Part shown: positions 24,193-33,599 of the stretch, piece by piece
Numbering within the stretch: the stretch's first letter is position 1
Layout of the letters: each line of letters begins with the position of its first letter
From: Oscillospiraceae bacterium
GTDB lineage: Bacteria > Bacillota > Clostridia > Lachnospirales > Lachnospiraceae
DNA: 64,000 nt
NCBI GenBank assembly: GCA_021771715.1
Contig: JAETOO010000001.1
Span: 310,001-374,000 of the forward strand
Reading direction: 5' to 3'
Notes under the pieces: model-generated
The model's input: only the letters and a program-made list of their open reading frames with translations
Databases searched by the model: none
Told to the model about the DNA's origin: nothing
Position numbers and translations under genes: made by a program

Positions 24193-26601
24193 TTATATCG
24201 TTTCTTCTATCAGGTTCACTTCCTTCCAATTCCCCTCCGTGTCAATCAAAAAGGTCTTAATTTCAAAGGGTCTAATGGAAATCATATGGCTGTTTCCCAT
24301 AAATTCTACTCTGCTGTCTGTCTTCTGTCCTGTTGTCTCATAAAGCCGAATGATCACGCCCTCTCTTTTCAAAGGCTTTTTCAGCGCGCTGACCACGACA
24401 TTATCCGCCTCTACAGAAATGTAGCTATTTCTCATAGGAAGCGTCCCCTTATGAAATGTCTCAAACATCGTGATGAGCGGATGATTCAGCAGGAGGGCAT
24501 CCTTTACCACGGACGCTTCCTTCCAGCTGCCCGCATGAGGCTCTACAATATAAGAGAACTCACTGATTCCCTGATCCATAAAGGAATATTCCTCTTCTTC
24601 CTCCTCATGAAGCTGATACGGCTGATGATGAGCGAAGACCGGACTCCTCAGAACGGTGATTCCGATTCGGCTGCCAGTAAAATCCACGCCATTCTTACAG
24701 TCATTCAAAATTGATAACCCGTATGAATCATCTGAAATATCTGCCCACCTCTGCATAGGCTCCTCCAGGCCAATCTTGTTTTTCAGAACAAATCCATATG
24801 GAATCTCCGCACTCGCCTCGCAATCCTCCGTCAAATCTGCCTGATAATACATCTTTACAGCTTCCATACGCCCCTGCCAGTTCAGCTTTGACTTCACGCG
24901 TACCACGCTCTCACCGTCATACAGAGAAAAGATTTGTGTGAGTGTTGAGTTTTTATATTTTGATATAAACTGTACTGCTTTTCGAACCTTTCCGAAATCG
25001 GCAACCTTTGCAGAAACAAGCTGAAATTCTCCCTTTTTCTGATCCAGCTTCTTCAGCTGATGACCCCAGGTATCATTTGGATCTTCGACCACACAGACAG
25101 AAGAGCGCTCTTTCAGCACCTCTCTCCCATTTATCTTGTCATAAAGCCTCTCTATGGTTCCTGTTTCTTTCGAAAAAATAACCTTCAGCTTCTCATTCTC
25201 CAATACATAGGGATCCGCGGCACTTGGGAGCATCGCGGCCTCAGGCTCCGCCGCCTCTTTCCTTTTTGCGAAATACAGACTATACCCCAGTGCCGGCACC
25301 TCCGCTATAAACGTGAGCCGTCTCCTGCCGTTCACCCGGCACGAAGGAGCAATCATCTGATACTCCACAGGGCTATCCGAACTGTCCAGGAGCTCCATAT
25401 TTTCCGTGTGAATCGAATTTGCAAACATACCGCTTTCAAACTCCACCGGCGCCTTTACGTCCCAGGAATTCGGATTAAAGACCAGCAGCGGAAGGCGATC
25501 CGGCTGCAGCGGTATATCAATGTCGAACGAAATACCATTCACCGCCTCCGTCGTACAGCGGTCTGCAATTGCCAACGCCTCTCCCAGCTGATTTCGCGCA
25601 TCAAAGTAAGCGGACTCAATGGCAGAGCCTGCAAGGGTATCATGAAACTGGTTGAACAGTACATCCTTCCACGCCTTCGTCAATTCCGTATCGTCCACAT
25701 GTTTTCCTAATGCCAGCGCTACTGTGGAAAACGCCTCTGCCACATAGAGCGATGCCTCCGCCCTGCGATTCAGCTTCTTGATCATGGATTCCGCCGTGTA
25801 ACATCCGGGTGAATGATGCTGCAGTTCCTCACAGACCACAGGAAGCTCACAGTCTTTTACAGCCGTAAAATACGTATCCGGATCACTAAAGACAATCTCA
25901 AGATCTCCCTGCTCCTTCTGCAGCGCCTGAATCGCCTCAATATTTTTTTTCGTCGGCCCGCCTCCGTGATTTCCAACGCCGTAAAAACACATCATGTGGT
26001 CATTGCCCGGCGAGTATTCTTTCCCGCACAGCTCCACCGCCCTCGGAATATCCTCCCAGAAGCAGTACTGAACCGGAATGCGAAATGCCTTTACCCGGCT
26101 TCCGTCAGGCGCCTGCCACAGAAACGCTCTGGCAGGAAGCTCCTTTTCATTCGGATCCGGTCTCATAAAGACGTAATTCTCCATGCCGGACAATTTCAGG
26201 ATCTGAGGCAGCATAGCATTATGTCCGAAGCTGTCCACACAATAGCCCGTGTGCGCCTTCACTCCAAACTTTTCCAGAAAGTAGTTTTGCGCAAGCAGTC
26301 CGTGTCTCGCAAAAGATTCCCCTGACGGGATATTACAGTCCGGCTGAACCCACCAGCCACCGCAAATTTTCCATCGCCCCTTCTGCACGTTCTTTCTAAT
26401 CTGTTCGAACATCTCAGGTTCATTTTTTTCAATCCACTCATAAAACTGAGCCGAGCTTGAGGTAAAAATAAAATCATCATACTCCTCAATACGATCCAGC
26501 GCCGACTTCAGCGTCGCTTTATTTTCCTGATACCCTTCCTGCCAATTCCAAAGCCATACTGGATCTAAATGTGCATTTCCTATCATATGCATTGTTTTCA
26601 T
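24193..26601 (-). CDS. GH38 alpha-mannosidase
   Basis: A cytoplasmic hydrolase of 802 residues with no signal peptide. The zinc-site motif NAHLDPVWLW (His11, Asp13) and the nucleophile segment GGWWVQPDCNIPSGES (Asp88) are those of GH38. HNAMLPQILKLSGMENYVFMRP and the late Gly/Glu-rich receptor domains follow. It is the last gene of the minus-strand sugar operon, where transport brings in mannose-containing oligosaccharides and this enzyme would cut them inside the cell. TAAGGGAGG precedes the ATG. The gene is AT-richer than the flanking blocks. Confidence 0.93.
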   Translation of the reverse strand: MKTMHMIGNAHLDPVWLWNWQEGYQENKATLKSALDRIEEYDDFIFTSSSAQFYEWIEKNEPEMFEQIRKNVQKGRWKICGGWWVQPDCNIPSGESFARHGLLAQNYFLEKFGVKAHTGYCVDSFGHNAMLPQILKLSGMENYVFMRPDPNEKELPARAFLWQAPDGSRVKAFRIPVQYCFWEDIPRAVELCGKEYSPGNDHMMCFYGVGNHGGGPTKKNIEAIQALQKEQGDLEIVFSDPDTYFTAVKDCELPVVCEELQHHSPGCYTAESMIKKLNRRAEASLYVAEAFSTVALALGKHVDDTELTKAWKDVLFNQFHDTLAGSAIESAYFDARNQLGEALAIADRCTTEAVNGISFDIDIPLQPDRLPLLVFNPNSWDVKAPVEFESGMFANSIHTENMELLDSSDSPVEYQMIAPSCRVNGRRRLTFIAEVPALGYSLYFAKRKEAAEPEAAMLPSAADPYVLENEKLKVIFSKETGTIERLYDKINGREVLKERSSVCVVEDPNDTWGHQLKKLDQKKGEFQLVSAKVADFGKVRKAVQFISKYKNSTLTQIFSLYDGESVVRVKSKLNWQGRMEAVKMYYQADLTEDCEASAEIPYGFVLKNKIGLEEPMQRWADISDDSYGLSILNDCKNGVDFTGSRIGITVLRSPVFAHHQPYQLHEEEEEEYSFMDQGISEFSYIVEPHAGSWKEASVVKDALLLNHPLITMFETFHKGTLPMRNSYISVEADNVVVSALKKPLKREGVIIRLYETTGQKTDSRVEFMGNSHMISIRPFEIKTFLIDTEGNWKEVNLIEETI

Positions 26602-26645
26602 AGCGATCCTCCCTTAATCTCACGTAAATCATCTCAGATTTTCCC

Positions 26646-27479
26646 TCAGCCCTTTGTGGCGCCTCCCATGCTGAAGCCCTGGGACATGTTATCCTGAGAA
26701 AAGTGATACAAAACAAAAATCGGAATAATATAAATCACTGCATAGGCTGCTACCTGACCATACATCACCAGTCCATGCACATCATATAGCCGGTAGATAT
26801 TGACTGATGCCGGGAATTTTTCTGCACTCATGAGCATCAGGAACGGTGTATAAAAATTTCCCCATGCATTAATGAAATTGTAAGTCGTCACTGTAATAAA
26901 GCCGGGCAGCATCAATGGCAGCAGTACCTTTCGAATTGCCTGCGATTTTGTAGCACCGTCCACCCATGCAGCCTCCTCAAGATCAATAGAGACCGTATCC
27001 ATAAAATTTTTCATCATCCAGATCGCATAAGGCGTGCCTGCAGCGGACATTATCATGATCACTCCGAATAAATTGTCAATCTGACGAAATTTAATCAGCA
27101 GCTTATAGGTAGACAGCATCATTGCGGAAGCGGGAAGCGAGGTCAGGAACAGAAGCCCCAGTGAAACATTCGAAGCCGCTTTTGACTTATACCGTGACAG
27201 GGGATATGCAGCCATGACAGAAACCACATCAATGATCAATGTCGTGCAGACTGCAATAATCAGGCTGTTTAGAAATCCCTGCAGCATGCCGTCCTTTTGA
27301 AGAATAAACTTAAAATTCTCCAGAGACCATGTTTCAGGAAGCTTGATCGCAAGTGTAGCCTCCGGGTCAAACGCGGCAAGGAAAAGCCACAGTGCCGGAA
27401 TTGCAAAAGCGACTCCGATCAGGATCAATACCGCATAGGATAATGCACTGCCTATTCGCTTTCTCGTATGCATCTTCAT
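26646..27479 (-). CDS. Sugar ABC transporter permease, MalG type
   Basis: A 277-residue permease with six helices and the EAA loop EEAAWVDGATKSQAIRKVLLPL. It forms the channel with the MalF-like gene just upstream. GGGGGGATGATGGA lies ahead of the start. Its place between the permease partner and GH38 points to uptake of alpha-mannosides. Confidence 0.92.
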   Translation of the reverse strand: MKMHTRKRIGSALSYAVLILIGVAFAIPALWLFLAAFDPEATLAIKLPETWSLENFKFILQKDGMLQGFLNSLIIAVCTTLIIDVVSVMAAYPLSRYKSKAASNVSLGLLFLTSLPASAMMLSTYKLLIKFRQIDNLFGVIMIMSAAGTPYAIWMMKNFMDTVSIDLEEAAWVDGATKSQAIRKVLLPLMLPGFITVTTYNFINAWGNFYTPFLMLMSAEKFPASVNIYRLYDVHGLVMYGQVAAYAVIYIIPIFVLYHFSQDNMSQGFSMGGATKG

Positions 27480-27493
27480 TCCATCATCCCCCC

Positions 27494-28384
27494 CTAATCC
27501 TGATTTGCCTTGATCAGCCGCAGATAGACAAAGCTCAAAAACGCACCGATCGCGAGCAGGAGCAGCGCAATTGCCATACCGTATCCAACCTGAAACGCAC
27601 TGAACGCCTGCTTGTACATGTATACGGAAAGTGTCGTAGTCTTAACTCCCGGCCCTCCTCCGGTGAATGCATAAATCATTCCGAAGGTGCCAAGAGTTCC
27701 CAGCGTTACCATGATGAACGTAGTGGAGGTCGTCCCTTTTATCATAGGAAGTTCGATGGATTTTAAAATATTAAACTTGCTCGCGCCGTCAATTTTGGCC
27801 GATTCAATCACATCATCCGGTATTCCATCCAAAGCGGCCTGAAACATCAGCATACTGTACGCCGAACCCTTCCATATATTCGCCAACACAATACTCAGCA
27901 TCGGATACTCAAAGATCCAGCTCACCTTCTTAAATCCCAACAGCTTTACGAACATATTCAGCGTTCCCTTATCGTTAAAAAATGCAGAGAACATATAGGC
28001 CGCGATAATCTCAGGTGTGATCCAGCCCAACACCACCATAAATCCAGTAAACTTGCGTATGCCAGCTTTTCTTTTTTTCATAAGCTTCGCTATTGCAAAC
28101 CCAAAGCACTGCTGCCCTATAATTCCGGAAAAAACCAGGAATACCAGAGTATTTTTCAGGATTTCCGGAAATTTCGGATCTGTAAGAATACTCTTAAAAT
28201 TCTTCAAGCCGACAAAGTTTGTCTGTGTTGCCGCTGAGCCCGTCAGTGTCAGATCCGTAAAAGCGTAGTATATCGTCATCAGCATTGGATATACATAGTA
28301 TACGCCGATCAATACTGCCGCCGGTAAAATAAGCAGAGCGGATGTGAGTAATTTTTTCCTCGACATGTTATTTCTGGTTTTCAT
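27494..28384 (-). CDS. Sugar ABC transporter permease, MalF type
   Basis: A permease of about 296 residues, beginning MKTRNNMSRKKLLTSALLIL, with the EAA loop ESAKIDGASKFNILKSIELP. AAGGAG stands eight bases before the ATG at 28384, so the open 13 codons before it are not used. It follows the binding-protein gene after a terminator-like hairpin, which likely lowers its expression relative to the binding protein. Confidence 0.92.
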   Translation of the reverse strand: MKTRNNMSRKKLLTSALLILPAAVLIGVYYVYPMLMTIYYAFTDLTLTGSAATQTNFVGLKNFKSILTDPKFPEILKNTLVFLVFSGIIGQQCFGFAIAKLMKKRKAGIRKFTGFMVVLGWITPEIIAAYMFSAFFNDKGTLNMFVKLLGFKKVSWIFEYPMLSIVLANIWKGSAYSMLMFQAALDGIPDDVIESAKIDGASKFNILKSIELPMIKGTTSTTFIMVTLGTLGTFGMIYAFTGGGPGVKTTTLSVYMYKQAFSAFQVGYGMAIALLLLAIGAFLSFVYLRLIKANQD

Positions 28385-28466
28385 CCAAATACTCCTTTCG
28401 TCCCTTTTTCCAGAATTATACATTCATCTCCTGCTGTTATCTTCCTTAAAGATCGTTTCCTCTGAT

Positions 28467-28501
28467 AAAAAGTCAGCTGCAGAGCTTTATCTGCAGCTGA
28501 C
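28467..28501 (-). terminator. Intercistronic attenuator after the binding-protein gene
   Basis: On the minus strand a perfect 12-bp stem (GTCAGCTGCAGA and TCTGCAGCTGAC, 6-nt loop) is followed by TTTTTATC. It lies between the solute-binding protein and its permeases, where partial termination sets a high ratio of binding protein to permease. Confidence 0.85.
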
Positions 28502-28516
28502 TGCAATCACCGTTTT

Positions 28517-29860
28517 CTATTTCACAAGAACCTTATCCTCGCCTAACTGACGGATCATCTCCTCCTGCAAAGCAGCAATCGCCTCCTCCGGCGTAGCAGA
28601 AGCCGTGGCAACACTCTCTACAGCAGCGGTAAACGCAGTTGTGATAGAAGAATATCCTTCTACTGACGGACGGAAATGACCATAAACCAGCTGATCCTTT
28701 GTATACGGAATCGCAGACGGCGTCTGGCTCAGATATGCCTCCGCGTCAGCCACATCGGTTCTCGGAGAGCTCTCTCCGCAGTACATAACTCTTGCCAGAA
28801 TACCATCATAACCGCAGAGATATTTTAACAGCTCAACACCGCCTTCTTTGTTGTTGGCATTTTCCGGAACTGCCCAAGTCCAGCCGCCGCACATCGTCGT
28901 GTAGCTCGGATCCTGTCCATCCACAGTCGGGATACTTGCACAGCCCCATACATCCATAGCCTCATCCCACGGATACTGAGATGCAAACTGTCCCAGAGTC
29001 CAGCTGCCGCTGATATATAACCCTACCATTCCATTCTGCATATAATCTGAGGCCAGAAGCTGTTCGATACTCGGATCGGCCGCCTGAGCCGGAGTCTCGG
29101 TCACCTCATACGTGTTAAACGCATCATTCACAAAATTCAGGGTTGTCTTCAGCTTTTCCGTGTCCACCACCCACTTTGCGGCTTCCTCATCGTAGATCTG
29201 TGACGGCCATTCTCCCTCTGTACCGGAAAGGAAGAGCTGGAATGTACGCATGGAAGTCTGCTCCGGATAGGTACTAGAAGCCCACATGAAAAGCGGGATA
29301 AAGTCTTCCTTATCGGCATTTGCCTCTTTCAATTTGGACGCTACATCAAGAATTTCCTGCCAGGTGGTGGGCTGCCACTCTCCTTCGATCCCGATATCCT
29401 TCAAAAGCTCCTTATTATAATACAGGATCTGCGTATCTGTTGAGCATTGAACCGCGTACGTCTTTCCGTCGGTTCCTTTTCCTCCCTCCAGCATAGCCGG
29501 TGCAAAGCTGGCCAAATCCTCCCAGTCGGCAAGTGCATCGTCCAAGCAGTACAGCTTCCCGGCTGCCGCATCCGATTTCACCATAAATCCATCCTCTGCG
29601 ATCACATCAGGACAGGTATCTGTGCTGTCCATTAACAGCATTGTTTTTGTATACATGTCCTGATCCGACGGAATCAAAACCGGTTCTACCGTGTAGCCCG
29701 TCTCTGCCTCGAACTTATCCACAATTTCCTGCTGCCAGGTTAAGGAATCGCCCTGAAGAGCAAGCTTTACTACCTTTGACTCTTCTGCCGATGCCACTTG
29801 GGCAAACATTGTTGCAGCCATAGCTGCGGTCATAACTGTTGATACAATACGTTTTCTCAT
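28517..29860 (-). CDS. Extracellular sugar-binding protein (CUT1)
   Basis: About 447 residues. A signal peptide (MRKRIVSTVMTAAMAATMFA) with likely cleavage after QVASA; no lipobox cysteine is seen. The mature chain VVKLALQGDSLTWQQEIVDK, CPDVIAEDGFMVKSDAAAG, and TYAVQCSTDTQILYYNKELL is of the MalE/family-1 binding-protein type. AAGGAGG precedes the ATG at 29860. It follows the SIS gene and precedes the attenuator and the permeases. Confidence 0.92.
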   Translation of the reverse strand: MRKRIVSTVMTAAMAATMFAQVASAEESKVVKLALQGDSLTWQQEIVDKFEAETGYTVEPVLIPSDQDMYTKTMLLMDSTDTCPDVIAEDGFMVKSDAAAGKLYCLDDALADWEDLASFAPAMLEGGKGTDGKTYAVQCSTDTQILYYNKELLKDIGIEGEWQPTTWQEILDVASKLKEANADKEDFIPLFMWASSTYPEQTSMRTFQLFLSGTEGEWPSQIYDEEAAKWVVDTEKLKTTLNFVNDAFNTYEVTETPAQAADPSIEQLLASDYMQNGMVGLYISGSWTLGQFASQYPWDEAMDVWGCASIPTVDGQDPSYTTMCGGWTWAVPENANNKEGGVELLKYLCGYDGILARVMYCGESSPRTDVADAEAYLSQTPSAIPYTKDQLVYGHFRPSVEGYSSITTAFTAAVESVATASATPEEAIAALQEEMIRQLGEDKVLVK

Positions 29861-29907
29861 TGTGTATCCTCCTTTTATTTTTTTTAACCATTTTGGATAA
29901 AATGGTT

Positions 29908-30540
29908 TTATTCTGTTTCCGCAGTTCCAAAAAAGTATTCCTCCAGCATCGAGCATATGGTATGGTACACCACGATGTGCTTTTCCTGAACAAAAGCGGT
30001 ATCTGTCTCCGGGACACAGATACATACATCTGCCAAACTTCTGAGCTTTCCACCGGTTGCCCCTGAAAAACCGATTACCTTCATATGCTTTTTTCTGGCA
30101 ATTTCCGCCGCATACAACACATTCTTAGAATTTCCGGACGTTGTAAGCGCAATCAACGTGTCCCCTTCCTGTCCATATCCATAAACCTGCTGGGCAAATA
30201 TCATGTCCGGGTCCACATCATTTGCATAAGCCGTCGATAATACCTGGTTCTGTGTCAATGGAATCGCCGGCAGAGCGCCCTGCAGCTGTTTGGAGAGATC
30301 GCCATATTGATTTTTTAAGTCTTTTCCCAATGGCCTCTTCAGATGAAACCCTTTCATCAGTTCTCCAACAATATGTTCCGCATCAGAAGCGCTTCCGCCG
30401 TTTCCGCATGTCAGCAGTTTTCCGCCACGGCAAAAACATTGTTTCAGTAATTCATACGCAGCATCCACATCCGCACAAATAGCGGTAAGCTCCGGATACC
30501 TTTGATTCATCTGATCCAAATACCTGTGTGTACTTTTCAT
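29908..30540 (-). CDS. SIS-domain sugar-phosphate isomerase (GmhA-like)
   Basis: A 210-residue cytoplasmic protein with one SIS domain. TCGNGGSASDAEHIVGEL (about 44-61) is the phosphosugar-binding loop of GmhA-type isomerases, and ALTTSGNSKNVLYAAEIARK (about 131-150) and GFSGATGGKLRSLADV follow. Its place next to a ROK sugar kinase suggests that it acts on the phosphorylated sugar. Whether it is an isomerase or a binding/regulatory SIS protein is not decided by the sequence. Confidence 0.85.
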   Translation of the reverse strand: MKSTHRYLDQMNQRYPELTAICADVDAAYELLKQCFCRGGKLLTCGNGGSASDAEHIVGELMKGFHLKRPLGKDLKNQYGDLSKQLQGALPAIPLTQNQVLSTAYANDVDPDMIFAQQVYGYGQEGDTLIALTTSGNSKNVLYAAEIARKKHMKVIGFSGATGGKLRSLADVCICVPETDTAFVQEKHIVVYHTICSMLEEYFFGTAETE

Positions 30541-30554
30541 TGTTATTGATCCTC

Positions 30555-31562
30555 TTATACACCATCAACTAACTGCAGCTTATTCAGTATAACGGACAAT
30601 GCCGCAAAATCACCGATCTTTTCTCCTAATCCAGACCTGACGACTCTACATACCTTTAGTGAACGGTCGAGCGCCTCTTTTTGTAATACTTTGGCCGCAG
30701 ACTCCCAGATCAATTCATAGCTTCTGGTAAATACGCTTCCGCAGACAATGATTTCCGGATTCAGAACATCCACCAAAATCGCCAATGCCGCTCCAAGATA
30801 TTTTCCGCTGATTTCAAATACCTCTCTTGCAAGAGGATCACCCTTTTGGGCTTCATTCGCAAGAAATTTCGCCGTCAGCCTGCTCAGGCTTCCGAGATCC
30901 GGGCAGACGGATGATGGCGTACCCTTCTGAATCAGCTCAATCGCCTTAATCTGGGCCAGCTGAGAAATCCCTGCGCCGCTGCACATTCCTTCAAAAGATC
31001 CTGCCTTTCCATAACCTACCGGTCCGATATCCGTCAGCCGGATATGTCCGGCTTCACCAGCCATATCATTTGTTCCGTTATAAAGTCTTCCATCCAGTAT
31101 TAAACCGGCTCCCATACCAGTCCCGTATGTCAGAAAAATAATATTTTTACAGCCTCTTGCAGCCCCAAATCTGCTTTCTGCCAAAGCGCCTGCATTTGCA
31201 TCATTTTCCAAGAAACAGGGAACCTGAAATTTATGTTCGAAGATTTTTACAATTTCTACGTTGTTCCATCCCACCAAATTCGGCGGATTCAAAATAATTC
31301 CTTTTGTGTGATCCAAGGGACCACCGCAGCTAATGCCGATTCCTAACAATTGCTTCTGCTCTATGTGATGCTTCTTGCAGAGTTCTTCGATAATTGACAT
31401 AAGTTTATCGAGCATGTGATACGGACCAATCTGAATGTCCGTACAAATCTTTACTTTGTCCAGAACGAAGTCTTCTGTGCCACATTTTGCAACAGAACCC
31501 TTTCCCAACACAACCGCACATTTTGTTCCCCCAATATCTACTCCAATCGTATACTTTTCCAT
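30555..31562 (-). CDS. ROK-family sugar kinase
   Basis: A kinase of about 335 residues. The phosphate-binding IGVDIGGTKCAVVLG is at the N-terminus; FLENDANAGALAESRFGAARG and FLTYGTGMGAGLILDGRLYNG carry the catalytic Asp and the sugar site, and MAGEAGHIRL follows. The usual ROK zinc motif is replaced by GYGKAGSFEGMCSG. The start at 31562 has GGGGGTGGGG upstream. It is the first gene of the operon behind the 31701-31729 promoter and probably phosphorylates the imported hexose. Confidence 0.9.
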   Translation of the reverse strand: MEKYTIGVDIGGTKCAVVLGKGSVAKCGTEDFVLDKVKICTDIQIGPYHMLDKLMSIIEELCKKHHIEQKQLLGIGISCGGPLDHTKGIILNPPNLVGWNNVEIVKIFEHKFQVPCFLENDANAGALAESRFGAARGCKNIIFLTYGTGMGAGLILDGRLYNGTNDMAGEAGHIRLTDIGPVGYGKAGSFEGMCSGAGISQLAQIKAIELIQKGTPSSVCPDLGSLSRLTAKFLANEAQKGDPLAREVFEISGKYLGAALAILVDVLNPEIIVCGSVFTRSYELIWESAAKVLQKEALDRSLKVCRVVRSGLGEKIGDFAALSVILNKLQLVDGV

Positions 31563-31700
31563 TTTCCCCACCCCCTTTCCAAAAAATGAATTGCAAGCCA
31601 ATTCTGTCTCGTCAGCGAACTCTCGCCGCAGAGATCTGAGTCTCTGCAATCTGCCTGCCAAAAACGACTGTATCCATTTCTTTCTTACCTTTATGCTGCT

Positions 31701-31729
31701 ATTATAATCATAATCCTTTAATTAGTCAA
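31701..31729 (-). promoter_or_regulatory. Consensus sigma-A promoter of the mannoside operon
   Basis: On the minus strand TTGACT (31724-31729), a 17-nt spacer and TATAAT (31701-31706), about 140 nt before the kinase start. It faces away from the ROK repressor gene. The spacer and flanks are AT-rich with short dyads, where the repressor may bind. The rest of 31563-32171 is AT-rich and shows no gene. Confidence 0.8.
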
Positions 31730-32082
31730 CTCTTTTTATTAAATTTGTTTTTACTCTTTACCTTTTCTTTTTAAAATTATTCATAATGCCATTTTTTGTA
31801 AATTTTTTCGCCACTATTTGTACTATTTTTAAATACTTAAATAAAACAGCTTTACTTTATGGCGTATAGAAGCCCTATCGAATAACTGTTAAAAAAATGT
31901 TTTCATACTTCAACGGATTTTTCTTTCTTTCACTTGAAATCCCTCTCAGATATGCTATATTGAGAACAGAAAAAGAGAAAGCCAGAGAAGAGGCTGTCCT
32001 GTCAGTTTTCAGATAAGCCCCGATCTATGCAATATCCTCAAATGTATCCGTTCAGCTGAAACATACAATTTCCTGCAAAGCT

Positions 32083-32113
32083 ATTGACACGTTCCTTTTT
32101 TTTCCTTTATTAT
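32083..32113 (+). promoter_or_regulatory. Candidate promoter of the ROK repressor gene
   Basis: TTGACA at 32083-32088, and a TTATTA/TATTAT hexamer at 32107-32113 after 18-19 nt of mostly pyrimidines. About 60 nt upstream of the start codon. Confidence 0.5.
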
Positions 32114-32171
32114 TGATGTGAAACTATTCATTTTCGAGTAAATTCTCTGGCACAATTTAAGAGGTAACCGA

Positions 32172-33386
32172 ATGAGCAGCAATAAAGGTAACAATAATCA
32201 GGATATTAAACGTCATAATAAATTATTAATTCTTAAAATGATTGCTACTGGTCATAAACTGTCACGCGTGGAAATTGCCCATAAAATAGGGCTGACGAAA
32301 ATGGCCGTTGGAAATTTGATTTCAGAACTAATCGAAGAAAATCTGATTTCTGAGACAGAATATGTACCGCACAGTGAAAGTGAGACTAAAAATGGGAGAA
32401 AGCCAGTCGTCCTTTCCATTTCGGATCAGTCTCCATGTACCTTAGGCATATTAATAAAAAGAGAATTATGCCAACTGATCATTGGGGATCTAAGCGGAGC
32501 GATCCTGGATTCTATAACCTACACATATGAATCTCTGAACAATGCTTCAGAACTCCTTGATCTCCTCTATCAAGGCTATCTGCAATTGCAGCGCCAGACA
32601 AGGCGAAAAATAATTTATATCGGTATTTCATCCGTCGGCCCAATCAATATGCAGGAGGGAGTTATCTTAAATCCTCCTTTCTTTTATGGAATACACGACC
32701 TTGAAATCACTTCCTATTTCGAGGAAAAGACCGGTCTACCCACATATTTGATCAACGATGCAAACGCCGGTGCACTTGCCGAAAAGCTCTATGGAATGAT
32801 GAGAAATGACAGAAACTACCTCTACCTTCATATTATGAACGGAATAGGTGCCGGAATCATTATTAATGACGTTCTCTATGAGGGAAATACAGGACAAAGC
32901 GGCGAGATCGGACACTGCTCCATCAATTTTGCGGGGCCTGAGTGTGATTGCGGCAACCACGGCTGCCTTGAATTATATGCCAATATCCGTGTCATGAGAA
33001 ATGAGATTTATGAACATCGCACATTGTTTCCGGAATCTCCTCTCCTGAATATCAGGAAACCAAATTGGGAAGATATTATCAAGGAGGCAAACAATAAGGA
33101 TACCCTGGCTATGATGGTAATGTCCAATTACTGTTCTTATATCTCCTATGCATTGATTAATATTCTGAAAATTTTGAATGTATCTGCTATTGTAACCGGA
33201 TACACAAATCCAGGCAGTGGAAACTTTATTGAGCAATGTCTGCAGTCCAAAATTTCTCACGCACTGCATTATGAGGGCTCTGACAATATTACTGTTATCC
33301 ATTCGTTCTTTGATGACAATGCCCCACTGATCGGCTCCATTGCATTTATCAACAATAAAATTTTTAATGGAGAGCTTTCATTATAG
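32172..33386 (+). CDS. ROK-family transcriptional repressor (XylR/NagC type)
   Basis: A 404-residue regulator. The winged helix-turn-helix (NKLLILKMIATGHKLSRVEIAHKIGLTKMAVGNLISELIEENLI) is at about 16-60. The ROK domain has ISSVGPINMQEGVILNPPFF, INDANAGALAEKLYG, and the zinc motif CDCGNHGCLELYA. It lies divergent from the kinase-transport-GH38 operon and would repress it until a sugar ligand binds. GAGGTAAC precedes the ATG. Codons are AT-rich like the rest of this locus. Confidence 0.9.
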   Translation: MSSNKGNNNQDIKRHNKLLILKMIATGHKLSRVEIAHKIGLTKMAVGNLISELIEENLISETEYVPHSESETKNGRKPVVLSISDQSPCTLGILIKRELCQLIIGDLSGAILDSITYTYESLNNASELLDLLYQGYLQLQRQTRRKIIYIGISSVGPINMQEGVILNPPFFYGIHDLEITSYFEEKTGLPTYLINDANAGALAEKLYGMMRNDRNYLYLHIMNGIGAGIIINDVLYEGNTGQSGEIGHCSINFAGPECDCGNHGCLELYANIRVMRNEIYEHRTLFPESPLLNIRKPNWEDIIKEANNKDTLAMMVMSNYCSYISYALINILKILNVSAIVTGYTNPGSGNFIEQCLQSKISHALHYEGSDNITVIHSFFDDNAPLIGSIAFINNKIFNGELSL

Positions 33387-33400
33387 AAAGTTCTCCATTA
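33365..33400. other. Dyad overlapping the ROK repressor stop
   Basis: TAATGGAGAGCTTTC and GAAAGTTCTCCATTA form a long stem, extended by flanking T and A runs. It covers the 3' end of the repressor gene. It is likely part of the transcription end region with the tandem hairpins that follow. Confidence 0.6.
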
Positions 33401-33421
33401 AAAAATACTCCGCGTTTTTCC

Positions 33422-33573
33422 CGTTGAGCAGACTCGAAAAAATGCTTCGCATTTTCCCTCGTTGAGCAGACTCTAGAAAATGCTCTGCATTTTCCCTCGT
33501 TGAGCAGACTCAAAAAAATGCTTCGCATTTTCTATCGTTGAGCAGACTCGAAAAAATGCTCCGCATTTTTCCT
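33422..33573. repeat. 38-nt x 4 tandem repeat, each unit a small hairpin
   Basis: Four 38-nt units start CGTTGAGCAGACTC, each holding AAAATGC-ttc-GCATTTT or a variant with the stem kept (for example TGCTCTGCA, TGCTCCGCA). They lie between two converging genes. Just after them a strong dyad TGAGATCTGAGAAG...CTTCTCAGATCTCA (about 33576-33608) covers the stop of the ABC exporter gene. Confidence 0.9.
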
Positions 33574-33599
33574 CGTTGAGATCTGAGAAGCTGCGCTTC

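Noticed and set aside
31563-32171. Small RNA or gene in the 600-nt divergent region
   Set aside because: AT-rich with promoters at both sides and no ORF or stable hairpin; a regulatory region is sufficient.
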